The translations under genes were made by a program, and so were the position numbers. The notes under the pieces are model-generated. The model made no database searches. It saw nothing but the letters and a program-made list of their open reading frames with translations, and was not told the DNA's origin. A stretch of DNA of 49,970 bases from Clostridiales bacterium UBA4362 (GTDB taxonomy: Bacteria; Bacillota; Clostridia; TANB77; CAG-508). Shown piece by piece: positions 42,454-49,970 of the stretch (the stretch's first letter is position 1; every line of letters starts with the position of its first letter). The DNA is taken from positions 1 to 49,970 of the forward strand of contig DGSM01000009.1 of NCBI GenBank assembly GCA_002393975.1, given 5' to 3'.

Positions 42454-43134
42454 TTAATCTTCTTCTTTCTTTAATGCAAACTTATAGAAATAAGCTGCTA
42501 ATGCTGCTCCTACAAATGGAGCAACTATAAATACCCATACTTGTTTTAAAGCTTCTCCGCCTACAAATACAGCTGGTGCTAAAGATCTTGCTGGGTTAAC
42601 TGATGTTCCAGTTAAAGGAATTCCTAAAATATGAACAAATGTTAATGTTAAACCAATAACAAGTCCAGCTATAGCTTCGTGTTTTTTATCTGCTGTAACT
42701 CCTAAAATTGTTAGTACAAATACAAATGTTAAGATAATTTCAGTTGTAAGAGCTCCACCAAGTCCTAGGTTAACTCCTGAAAGTTCTCCATAACCATTTG
42801 CTCCTAAAATTGAAGTATCAAGACCTGCATTATGTTTTAAAACTAGTAATAATCCAATACCAGCAAATGCTCCAAGTATTTGAGCTATTACATAGAAACA
42901 GAAATCTTTAACACTTATTTTTTTGTTAATAAGCATTGCAAGTGAAACAGCTGGATTTACATGGCATCCAGAAATTCCGCCTATAGCATAAGCCATAGCT
43001 ACTATTGCTAGACCGAAAGCTAAAGCAACTCCAACGTTACTAATTAATTCTTCTGCTCCTCCAATAGCTGCAGTACCACAACCAAATAGTACTAAAACTA
43101 AAGTTCCTACAAATTCGCATAAATATTTTTTCAT
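42454..43134 (-). CDS. aquaporin (AqpZ-like MIP channel)
   Basis: 226 residues, six transmembrane helices and the two pore motifs HVNPAVS (about residue 60) and SVNPARS (about 180). The short loop and an AqpZ-like filter context (GTSVNPARSLAPAVF) favour a water channel over a glycerol facilitator, but selectivity is not certain. SD AGGAG precedes the ATG. It is monocistronic from the promoter at 43167. Confidence 0.92.
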   Translation of the reverse strand: MKKYLCEFVGTLVLVLFGCGTAAIGGAEELISNVGVALAFGLAIVAMAYAIGGISGCHVNPAVSLAMLINKKISVKDFCFYVIAQILGAFAGIGLLLVLKHNAGLDTSILGANGYGELSGVNLGLGGALTTEIILTFVFVLTILGVTADKKHEAIAGLVIGLTLTFVHILGIPLTGTSVNPARSLAPAVFVGGEALKQVWVFIVAPFVGAALAAYFYKFALKKEED

Positions 43135-43166
43135 AGAAAATTAATCTCCTTTCAAATTCTGATTGA

Positions 43167-43195
43167 ATTATATTTCAAAATGTCCATTTAATCAA
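43167..43195 (-). promoter_or_regulatory. promoter of the aquaporin gene
   Basis: TTGATT (43190-43195), 17-base spacer, TATAAT (43167-43172). Confidence 0.75.
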
Positions 43196-43202
43196 TATAA
43201 AT

Positions 43203-43234
43203 ATAAAAAAAACCCTAGAATCATCTTCTAGGGT
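43203..43234 (-). terminator. terminator of the 43275 membrane gene
   Basis: A perfect 9-bp stem ACCCTAGAA/TTCTAGGGT with a 5-base loop, followed on the minus strand by eight or nine Ts. Confidence 0.88.
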
Positions 43235-43274
43235 CAGTACAGTTGAAAAGGTTACATATTTGTTTTGACGAGTA

Positions 43275-43661
43275 TTACTTGAATGCAAAATGCCAGAAGA
43301 GGAATTGTGAACCACCTCCCATAAGGATAGTGATAAACACAAAATAAAAAATCATCTTCAGGTCTTCCTTAGTTACTTTTGCCTTTGTCTCGTGATATTC
43401 TTCAATTGTTGATTTGCTTAAACCAACGAGCATGAACAGGCAAACAATAGTTACATAATAGGAAAAGAACCATCCAACACAAGCTGCAACAATCCGTCCA
43501 GTAGAAAAGCCGTGTTTGTACAAATACATCCCAATGGCGATTTCGGAAATAAACCAAATCACCAAGGAAATGATAATTGATGCGACTCTTAAATGGTACC
43601 AGAAATTCTGCCTCTTAATCATCTTCCGATATTCTTCATCTGTCATCTCATTGCGGGACAT
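43275..43661 (-). CDS. small membrane protein of unknown function, foreign codon use
   Basis: 128 residues. A charged N-terminus (SRNEMTDEEYRKMIKRQN) is followed by three probable transmembrane helices (about 25-45, 55-80 and 105-122). I recognise no family. ATG 43661 is chosen because GGAGG lies 7 bases before it; a farther in-frame ATG at 43694 is upstream of that SD. Codons such as CGC, CGG, CTG, CTC, GGG and AAG are common, unlike the AGA/TTA/ATA/AAA style around it. It has its own promoter, a palindrome at the transcription start and a strong terminator: a self-contained single-gene insert between aquaporin and glgP. Confidence 0.65.
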   Translation of the reverse strand: MSRNEMTDEEYRKMIKRQNFWYHLRVASIIISLVIWFISEIAIGMYLYKHGFSTGRIVAACVGWFFSYYVTIVCLFMLVGLSKSTIEEYHETKAKVTKEDLKMIFYFVFITILMGGGSQFLFWHFAFK

Positions 43662-43702
43662 AAGCACGCCTCCTTTTCTCATGAATCTTTTCAATATACT
43701 AC

Positions 43703-43722
43703 ATATGCAAATAATTGCATAT
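43703..43722. promoter_or_regulatory. palindromic putative operator
   Basis: ATATGCAA-ATAA-TTGCATAT, a perfect 8+8 palindrome covering about +1 to +20 of the predicted transcript of the 43275 gene: a typical repressor position. Confidence 0.6.
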
Positions 43723-43726
43723 TTTA

Positions 43727-43755
43727 ATTATACAATAGATTTACATAATTAGCAA
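43727..43755 (-). promoter_or_regulatory. promoter of the 43275 membrane gene
   Basis: TTGCTA (43750-43755), 17-base spacer, TATAAT (43727-43732). Confidence 0.8.
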
Positions 43756-43788
43756 GAAAAAATGGGTTACTATTTTGTAACCCATTTT
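43756..43788 (-). terminator. terminator overlapping the glgP stop codon
   Basis: A perfect 12-bp stem AAAATGGGTTAC/GTAACCCATTTT with a 6-base loop, followed on the minus strand by Ts. The last four glgP codons and its TAG (43770-43772) are within the hairpin. Confidence 0.85.
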
Positions 43789-46346
43789 ATTAAGTCTAAA
43801 TCCATTATATTTAAAACCATGTCTGTTTTTGGTATAACTCTGAATGTATATCCTATATCTCCACCCTCTTTAAGAAGAAGTTCTGCTCGATATGAATACA
43901 TTCCATCTTTCTCATCTTCAAGATACATATTAGAGAATCTCACTTCATCTACTACACCTTTGTCTGAGAATTTACCATAATAAGCTTGAACTGTAATAGA
44001 ATTACTATCTATTATTCCTTCTGGAAGTTTAACCCCACATTTAACAGTTATCTGATTTCCTGCATCAATTGTTATATCATTTAAATTGCTATCGCCTTGT
44101 ATAATTTCAATTTTATCAAAGTTCTCTCTTAATTTTTTCTTCCATTCATTAAACTCTGTTACAGTTTCGATATCTTGATAATATTTATGATGTAATTCTG
44201 ATAAAGGAATATATATATCATTTACATAGTCTTGAAGCATTCTAGCAGTACTATATTTTCCTGCATTTGATGTAATGCTGTTTTTCATTATTTGAACCCA
44301 TGTATCTGAAAAGCCTTTTTCATTTAAATCATAATATGTTGGAACAATTTTATTTTCAAGTGTATCATAAATACTCTTTGAATCAGCTGAGTCTTGTTCA
44401 TCATAATTTTGATACTTTTCATTAGTTCCAATAGCCCAACCATTTCTTTGATCATAGCCTTCAGCCCACCAGCCATCTAAAACTGAGAAATTTATAACAC
44501 CATTGATAGCTGCCTTTTGTCCTGAAGTTCCAGATGCCTCTAATGGACGTCTTGGGTTGTTTAACCATACATCAACACCAGATACTAAATATCTAGACAT
44601 TCCAATATTATAGTTTTCTAGAATAAATACTTTACCTTTGAATTGAGGTTTAATAGATAATTCATGAATAAATCTAATAAACTCTTTTCCATCTTTATCA
44701 TGTGGATGTGCTTTTCCTGCAAATATAATTTGAATTTTCTTTCCTTGTTCATTAAAGATTTTAGTAATTCTTTCTAAATCTTTAAATATTAAAGTAGCTC
44801 TTTTATATGTTGCAAATCTTCTAGCAAATCCAATTGTTAAAGCATTAACATCTAAGTTTCCAACTAATTTGTCTATTTCATCATAGCTATAATTATATCT
44901 TCTAAGTCTATTAATTGTAGATGTTTTAACTATTTCTAATAATTTAGCTTTTCTTTCTAAATGAACATTCCATAATTCTTCATTTGGAATTCTATTAACA
45001 TCTTTCCAAGTGTCATCTGATTCTATTGAATCTTGCCAATAAGGTTTTAAATATTCATTAAATAAATCTTTAATTCTTGGAGAAAGCCAAGAGCAAGTAT
45101 GAACACCATTTGTTACATAGCCAATTGGAGATTCATTAGCAGGAACGTTTTTCCAAACATCATCAAATAGTTCTCTAGATACTGCTCCATGAAGCTTAGA
45201 GACACCATTCTTTTTACCAGCAATCTTAAGAGCTAAGATTCCCATGTTAAATCCACTATTTCCATCACTATCTTGCTTCATTCCAAGTTTCAAAAACTCT
45301 TCCTTGGTTATTCCAAGCTTATTCCAATAGCCATCAAAATATTTTACTATTAAATCTATTCCAAATATATCATTTCCAGCAGGAACTGGTGTATGAGTTG
45401 TAAAAGCAGTCATAGAAGACACAATGTCTCTTGCTATATCAAAAGATACTTTTTTCTCTTTCATTATGTCTTTAATCAATTCTATAAGTAAGAAAGAACT
45501 ATGTCCTTCATTCATATGATATACAGTTGGATTAAATCCTAAAGTTCTTAAAAGTAAAACACCAGCCATTCCAAGACATATTTCTTGTCTAATTCTCATG
45601 TCTTGGTCACCGCCATATAGTGTTGTAGTAGTGCTCTTAATTACTTCATCTTCATTTTCATCTATATCAGAATCTAATAGATATATAGAATTTCTTCCAA
45701 CTTTAATATGCCAAGCCTTTAAGTGGATTAATCTCTTATCTGGTAATTTAATACTTACTACAATATCATTACCATTTTCATCTTTAACAGGTGTAATTGG
45801 CATTAAGTCTATGTCTACATCTCTGTAAACTTCTTCTTGTATTCCTTCACCATTTATTAATTGATGAAAATAGCCATGTTTGTATAATAATCCCACACCA
45901 ACAAGAGGTATTCCTAAATCACTTGAAGATTTCATGTGATCTCCAGAAAGAATACCTAATCCGCCAGAATATATTGCAACTGTTTCATCTAATCCATATT
46001 CCATAGAAAAATATGCAATTAAGTCATTGGCATGTGAAGGATATGTTCTAGAAAACCATGTTGATTTACTATTCATATAATCTTCAAAATCTCTGACTAT
46101 TTTGTCATATCTTCTAAGAAATTCACCATCTATAGCAGCTTTTTCTAATTTATCTTGAGATATTAGTTTAAGAAACTTAACAGGATTTTTATCGCATCTT
46201 TCCCATAAGTCTCCATCCATATCTTTAAATAGCTTAAGAAATTCTGTGTTCCAAGACCACCAAACATTGTAAGAAATTGTGTAGAGTTTATTAATTCTTT
46301 CAGGTAATTTTGGCCTTACAGTAATTTTGTTAAACAAGTAAGCCAT
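43770..46346 (-). CDS. glgP: alpha-glucan (glycogen/maltodextrin) phosphorylase
   Basis: 858 residues, the TIGR02094 type of alpha-glucan phosphorylase. N-terminal domain of unknown function common to the group (ISYNVWWSWNTEFLKLF), then IAYFSMEYGLDE, GLGILSGDHMKSSSDLG, YHMNEGHSSFLLIELI, FTTHTPVPAGNDIF, GYVTNGVHTCSWLS, IGFARRFATYKRATLIF and the pyridoxal-phosphate lysine segment ASGTSGQKAAINGVINFS. It releases glucose-1-phosphate from alpha-1,4-glucan. Gln in GTSGQK replaces the common Met. No other glycogen gene is in the window. Confidence 0.94.
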   Translation of the reverse strand: MAYLFNKITVRPKLPERINKLYTISYNVWWSWNTEFLKLFKDMDGDLWERCDKNPVKFLKLISQDKLEKAAIDGEFLRRYDKIVRDFEDYMNSKSTWFSRTYPSHANDLIAYFSMEYGLDETVAIYSGGLGILSGDHMKSSSDLGIPLVGVGLLYKHGYFHQLINGEGIQEEVYRDVDIDLMPITPVKDENGNDIVVSIKLPDKRLIHLKAWHIKVGRNSIYLLDSDIDENEDEVIKSTTTTLYGGDQDMRIRQEICLGMAGVLLLRTLGFNPTVYHMNEGHSSFLLIELIKDIMKEKKVSFDIARDIVSSMTAFTTHTPVPAGNDIFGIDLIVKYFDGYWNKLGITKEEFLKLGMKQDSDGNSGFNMGILALKIAGKKNGVSKLHGAVSRELFDDVWKNVPANESPIGYVTNGVHTCSWLSPRIKDLFNEYLKPYWQDSIESDDTWKDVNRIPNEELWNVHLERKAKLLEIVKTSTINRLRRYNYSYDEIDKLVGNLDVNALTIGFARRFATYKRATLIFKDLERITKIFNEQGKKIQIIFAGKAHPHDKDGKEFIRFIHELSIKPQFKGKVFILENYNIGMSRYLVSGVDVWLNNPRRPLEASGTSGQKAAINGVINFSVLDGWWAEGYDQRNGWAIGTNEKYQNYDEQDSADSKSIYDTLENKIVPTYYDLNEKGFSDTWVQIMKNSITSNAGKYSTARMLQDYVNDIYIPLSELHHKYYQDIETVTEFNEWKKKLRENFDKIEIIQGDSNLNDITIDAGNQITVKCGVKLPEGIIDSNSITVQAYYGKFSDKGVVDEVRFSNMYLEDEKDGMYSYRAELLLKEGGDIGYTFRVIPKTDMVLNIMDLDLIKWVTK

Positions 46347-46395
46347 TTATTTCCTCCTTCGTATGTTTCAAAAATCTTTAGTAAATTTCCATTAT

Positions 46396-46424
46396 ATTAT
46401 CTATTACCAAATTTCAAAAGTCAA
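46396..46424 (-). promoter_or_regulatory. promoter of glgP
   Basis: TTGACT (46419-46424), 17-base spacer, GATAAT (46396-46401). It lies directly after the upstream gene's stop. Confidence 0.65.
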
Positions 46425-46432
46425 TTAAAAAT

Positions 46433-47272
46433 CTAATTAATTTTTTCTACTAAATCGACTTTATATTCTTCATTAATTTTCTTAAATACAAGATATCTAG
46501 TATTATCTCCTTCTTGGTAATTAGAGTTTCCTTTTTTTCTAACAACAATGTTTATTTCATAATAAACTTCATTATTGTTATTGAATTTTACATCTTTAGA
46601 ATCTTTAATCGTTATTTCTCTAATTTTCAGTCCTTCAAGCAAAGCTCTTTGTTCACTAGATAATCCATTTGCTAAAAGGTTAGATACATCTTCCCAATCT
46701 AAGTCTTCATAAGCATCTATAAAATCATTTCTTACATTTTTTATTTTAGTTAATTCTTCATCAGATATTTCTGTTTTAGCTGAATTATCACTCTTTTGAA
46801 TATTTTCTAGAATGAATAAATCTTTAGCATGTGCTTCATCACTTAATTCACTTGCTTGATCAATTAAATTATCCATTTTGTCTTGATATTCTCTAAAATA
46901 AACAACTTCTTCAGAAATGCTTTTTAATTGATTGTTTTTATTGTCTAATTCTTCTTGTAATTTATTCTTCTTGATTGAAGTCAAATAGATAATAAGTGCT
47001 AAAACTAGTATAGTAATTAAACTAATAATAATTACTATATGAGAAAATTGTATTCCTTCACTCTCAGGCTCGTGTTTTATTTTTTGTTTTACTTCTGCCT
47101 TCTCTTTATTTTGGCTTTGTGCTTGTGCTTGTTTTTGTGTTAGAGTTTGAGTTGTTTTAGGCTTACTTTTAGCCCTTGGCTTTTTTGTATTAATTGCTGG
47201 TTTTCTGCCAGGTTTAAAATTTGTTTTAGTCTTTTTACTATTTGATTTCTTTTCTTCTTCTATTTCTGCCAT
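46433..47272 (-). CDS. coiled-coil single-pass membrane protein
   Basis: 279 residues. The N-terminal 70 residues are cytoplasmic, basic and Lys/Gln/Thr/Ala-rich (KPKTTQTLTQKQAQAQSQ). A transmembrane helix follows (HIVIIISLITILVLALIIYL, about 78-98), then an extracytoplasmic coiled coil (KKNKLQEELDNKNNQLKSI and on, to about 150) and a C-terminal alpha/beta domain of about 120 residues ending NTRYLVFKKINEEYKVDLV. No family recognised. The domain order is like envelope-associated scaffold or division proteins. It is divergent from the U32 gene. Confidence 0.65.
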   Translation of the reverse strand: MAEIEEEKKSNSKKTKTNFKPGRKPAINTKKPRAKSKPKTTQTLTQKQAQAQSQNKEKAEVKQKIKHEPESEGIQFSHIVIIISLITILVLALIIYLTSIKKNKLQEELDNKNNQLKSISEEVVYFREYQDKMDNLIDQASELSDEAHAKDLFILENIQKSDNSAKTEISDEELTKIKNVRNDFIDAYEDLDWEDVSNLLANGLSSEQRALLEGLKIREITIKDSKDVKFNNNNEVYYEINIVVRKKGNSNYQEGDNTRYLVFKKINEEYKVDLVEKIN

Positions 47273-47384
47273 AGTCCATACTCCTTGACTTTATACATCT
47301 ATTTTATTTTAACATAAAGTTTCTTAAAGAGTAAACTTTAAATATATTAAGTTTCTATTACAGTTATGTATATTTTGGTAAATG

Positions 47385-47412
47385 TTGTAATTAGCATATG
47401 ATAAAATATAAT
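47385..47412 (+). promoter_or_regulatory. promoter of the U32 gene
   Basis: TTGTAA (47385-47390), 16-base spacer, TATAAT (47407-47412). SD AAGGAGAG follows before the ATG at 47441. Confidence 0.7.
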
Positions 47413-47440
47413 TGATATATTATATAAAAAGGAGAGATTT

Positions 47441-49969
47441 ATGGCAGAGCTACTTGCCCCTGTTGGAGATTTTGATACACTTAAAGCTGCAGTTCAATAT
47501 GGTGCTGATAGAGTTTATCTAGGTGGAGATTCTTTTAATGCTAGACAATCAGCACAGAATTTTAGTAACGAAGGTCTTAAGGCTGCTATTGATTATGCAA
47601 AACTTCGTAATGTGAAAGTTGACTTTACTTTAAACACTTTGATCAAAGATTCAGAATTTCAAGAAGCAATCGATTTAGCTGAATATGTTTATAATCTTGG
47701 TGCTGATAGTATTATTGTTCAAGATTTAGGACTTGCTAGATATATTATTAAAAATATGCCTGATATAGCAGTTCATGCAAGTACACAAATGTCTATTCAC
47801 AATCTTTTAGGAGTTCAAAAGCTTGAAGAAATGGGCTTTAAACAAGTTGTTTTATCCAGAGAGCTTCCTCTTCATGAAATTGAACATATATGTCAAAATT
47901 CAAATATAGATATTGAAGTATTTATACATGGTGCTATTTGTATTTCATATTCTGGCCAATGTTTATTTTCTAGTATTGTAGGTGCTAGATCTGCAAATCG
48001 TGGTCGTTGTGCTCAACCATGTCGTTTGCCATATCAATTATTTAAACAAGAAAATTTTAAAGATAAAGATATTACAAATCATGAAAAAAATGTTTCTAGA
48101 GATAAAGGTTATCTTTTAAGTAGCAAAGATTTATGTGGCTTAGATTACATTCCAAGTCTAATTAAAGCTGGAGTAAAAACTTTTAAAATTGAAGGAAGAT
48201 TAAAACCTCCTGAATATGTTGGAACAGTTACAAGAATCTATAAAAAATATATGAATCTTGCTGAATCTGGTGAAGAATATATTGTGGATGAAAAAGATAG
48301 AAAAGATTTACTTCTTGCTTTTAATAGAGGTGGTTTTTCTACAGGTAATTTCTCTAATGAACCTAATACCGAATATGTATTTAAAGAAAAACCAAATAAT
48401 ATGGGAATCTATATTGGAAACATTTCTAATATATTTGCCAAAAAAGGTCTTATCACTTTAACAACTAAAGAACCTTTAAAGATTGGTGATAGTTTTTCCG
48501 TTGCTAGAGAAGACCATAAATATACTATCTCTGAAATGTTAGATAAAAATGGTAATAACTTAAAAATGGTTAAACCTAATACTTCTGTAACAATAGGAAG
48601 AGTTAAAGGAAATCTAAAACTTGGAGATAAGATATATAAATTAAGTAGTAATACTACAAGAAATGAAATAATGGAATTTGCTGAAAAAGAACATCGTAAA
48701 GTAAAACTATTAGGCGAAATAGAGATCCATAAAGGAAAACCTATAGAATTCACTATTACAAGTAGTCCTAATGAAACTTATACTTATTATTCGATGTCAA
48801 CTAAAGTTGTTTCAGATGATATTCCAGAAAAGGCTACAAATACTCCTCTTCAAGAAGATAGAGTTTTAAAACAATTAAATAAAACTACTAATACCCCATT
48901 TGAGTTTGAGTCAATTGTAGTAAATATGGATGATGATATATTCTTACCAAAAATATCAACTTTAAATGAACTAAGACGTAAAGCATTAGATCAATTTACA
49001 ACTTCTGCTGTTCGTAGATTTGAAAGATATGAGTATTCAAATCCCGTTCCTTCTGATGTAACAAGTCAATTAAATACAGATTTAGTTCATACAGCAGAAC
49101 AATTATTGCCTAAACATGTATTAAAGCCAAAGATATTTAAAAGTAAAAAATCTAATAATAATCCTAAAATTAGTTTATTATTAAATAATCTAAGAAATGA
49201 TTTCACATATACAGATTTAAAAAATATAGATTGTTTATATATTCCAGTAAAATATTTTGCCAATAAAGAATATGAAGCTTTACTTCTAAAGTTATCTAAA
49301 AAGTTTAATCTTTATATAGAGCTTCCTACTATAATTAGAGATAATTATAAGAATATTATTCTAAACAATATAGATAGATATGTTAATACCTATAATGTTA
49401 AAGGAATCATTATTACTAATGTAGCAGGCTTTTCATTTGCTGAAAAATATAAGGGACAATTAGAAATTGTAGCAAGATATACATTAAATACCTATAACAC
49501 ATCTACTATTAATGAATTAAAAGATGCAGGTATTACAAGAGTTGCTCTATCTCCAGAATTAGATGAGCAAAGTTTAGCTGAACTAGATAACCTTTCTATC
49601 CTTCCTACCGAATTTTTATTCTATGGAAGGTTGCCTCTTATGAACATAGGATATTGTTTGCTAGGTCAATCAAATAAATGTTATCCAGAATGCAGTGCTC
49701 AATGTAGAAATACTCAAAATAGGTATTTTTTAAGAGATCGTTTAAATTACGATTTTCCATTATATCCTGACCATCTACAATGTGTAACAACTATATATAA
49801 TAGTAAAATTACTTCTATAGCATCAGAAGACTTTAAACCAGATTACAAATTAATAAGTGTGTTAGATGAACCTATTGAACAAATCAATTACATAATTGAC
49901 CGTGTTATTGATAATAGTCCTATAGAAGGAAATGAATTTACTACAGGTAACTTTAATAAGTATGTATAA
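47441..49969 (+). CDS. U32 family peptidase / RlhA-like protein
   Basis: 842 residues, complete; the stop TAA ends one base before the window edge. The N-terminal U32 barrel has ELLAPVGDFDTLKAAVQYGADRVYLGG, VHASTQMSIHN, KQVVLSRELPLHEI, FIHGAICISYSGQC, GARSANRGRCAQPCR and FKIEGRLKPPEYV (given as consecutive short motifs). A long middle and a C-terminal DUF3656-like half follow, with a second barrel-like segment and the cysteine cluster CYPECSAQC. The cysteines fit a Fe-S cluster. U32 relatives such as E. coli RlhA hydroxylate 23S rRNA C2501 and others act on tRNA; the peptidase name is historical. It is larger than RlhA (about 650), as is common in Clostridia. Confidence 0.9.
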   Translation: MAELLAPVGDFDTLKAAVQYGADRVYLGGDSFNARQSAQNFSNEGLKAAIDYAKLRNVKVDFTLNTLIKDSEFQEAIDLAEYVYNLGADSIIVQDLGLARYIIKNMPDIAVHASTQMSIHNLLGVQKLEEMGFKQVVLSRELPLHEIEHICQNSNIDIEVFIHGAICISYSGQCLFSSIVGARSANRGRCAQPCRLPYQLFKQENFKDKDITNHEKNVSRDKGYLLSSKDLCGLDYIPSLIKAGVKTFKIEGRLKPPEYVGTVTRIYKKYMNLAESGEEYIVDEKDRKDLLLAFNRGGFSTGNFSNEPNTEYVFKEKPNNMGIYIGNISNIFAKKGLITLTTKEPLKIGDSFSVAREDHKYTISEMLDKNGNNLKMVKPNTSVTIGRVKGNLKLGDKIYKLSSNTTRNEIMEFAEKEHRKVKLLGEIEIHKGKPIEFTITSSPNETYTYYSMSTKVVSDDIPEKATNTPLQEDRVLKQLNKTTNTPFEFESIVVNMDDDIFLPKISTLNELRRKALDQFTTSAVRRFERYEYSNPVPSDVTSQLNTDLVHTAEQLLPKHVLKPKIFKSKKSNNNPKISLLLNNLRNDFTYTDLKNIDCLYIPVKYFANKEYEALLLKLSKKFNLYIELPTIIRDNYKNIILNNIDRYVNTYNVKGIIITNVAGFSFAEKYKGQLEIVARYTLNTYNTSTINELKDAGITRVALSPELDEQSLAELDNLSILPTEFLFYGRLPLMNIGYCLLGQSNKCYPECSAQCRNTQNRYFLRDRLNYDFPLYPDHLQCVTTIYNSKITSIASEDFKPDYKLISVLDEPIEQINYIIDRVIDNSPIEGNEFTTGNFNKYV

Positions 49970-49970
49970 A

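Overview
This window looks like chromosomal DNA from a low-GC Gram-positive bacterium (Bacillota, most likely an uncultured Clostridia lineage). The evidence is the very AT-rich composition, strong SD sequences (GGAGG/AGGAG), sigma-A promoters of the form TTGxxx-16/17-TATAAT often with an extended TG, and a Firmicutes gene set (mutS2, whiA, cdaA, a DivIC/FtsB-like protein, der, plsY, tex, a rimP-nusA-infB-rbfA-nrnA-truB cluster). I assign no genus. I see no tRNA or rRNA gene, CRISPR array, transposase or phage module.

Layout. 1-1364: the C-terminal part of a beta-propeller-like protein and an HD-domain protein. 1365-2538: about 1.1 kb without a convincing gene, ending in a candidate structured RNA with a terminator. 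2539-5621: a two-gene minus-strand operon, an AIM24-family protein and a 793-residue protein that I read as a SelO-like pseudokinase domain joined to a transglutaminase-like Cys-His-Asp domain. 5722-6624: a PIN-domain gene with foreign codon use and its own promoter, leader hairpin and terminator. 6762-9300: rho, a DivIC/FtsB-like gene and a membrane protein. 9398-12866: pta followed by two acetate kinase genes. 12995-14384: an RluA-type pseudouridine synthase and RNase P RNA. 14428-21644: der-plsY-gpsA-tex and a large membrane protein. 21806-24040: mutS2.

24090-29024 is a regulated export locus: an MMPL transporter and a YhgE-like secreted coiled-coil protein, divergent from a TetR regulator, with two matching 13-bp operators. 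29102-35158 carries truA, cdaA, an acidic tail-anchored protein, hemW, whiA, prmC and a single-pass membrane protein. 35332-35524 is probably 6S RNA. 35558-42438 is the translation/transcription cluster (rimP to truB), led by a promoter and a terminator-like hairpin that fits NusA attenuation. 42454-49969 holds an aquaporin, a second gene with foreign codon use, glycogen phosphorylase, a coiled-coil membrane protein and a U32-family protein.

Housekeeping dominates. The most novel-looking parts are the SelO-like/transglutaminase fusion with its AIM24 partner and the nearby structured RNA (2286-5665), the two single-gene islands with foreign codon use (5722 and 43275), and several compact regulatory arrangements: shared -35 palindrome, paired TetR operators, a near-leaderless mRNA, and terminators built over stop codons. 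All promoter and structure calls were made by eye; no searches or folding programs were run.
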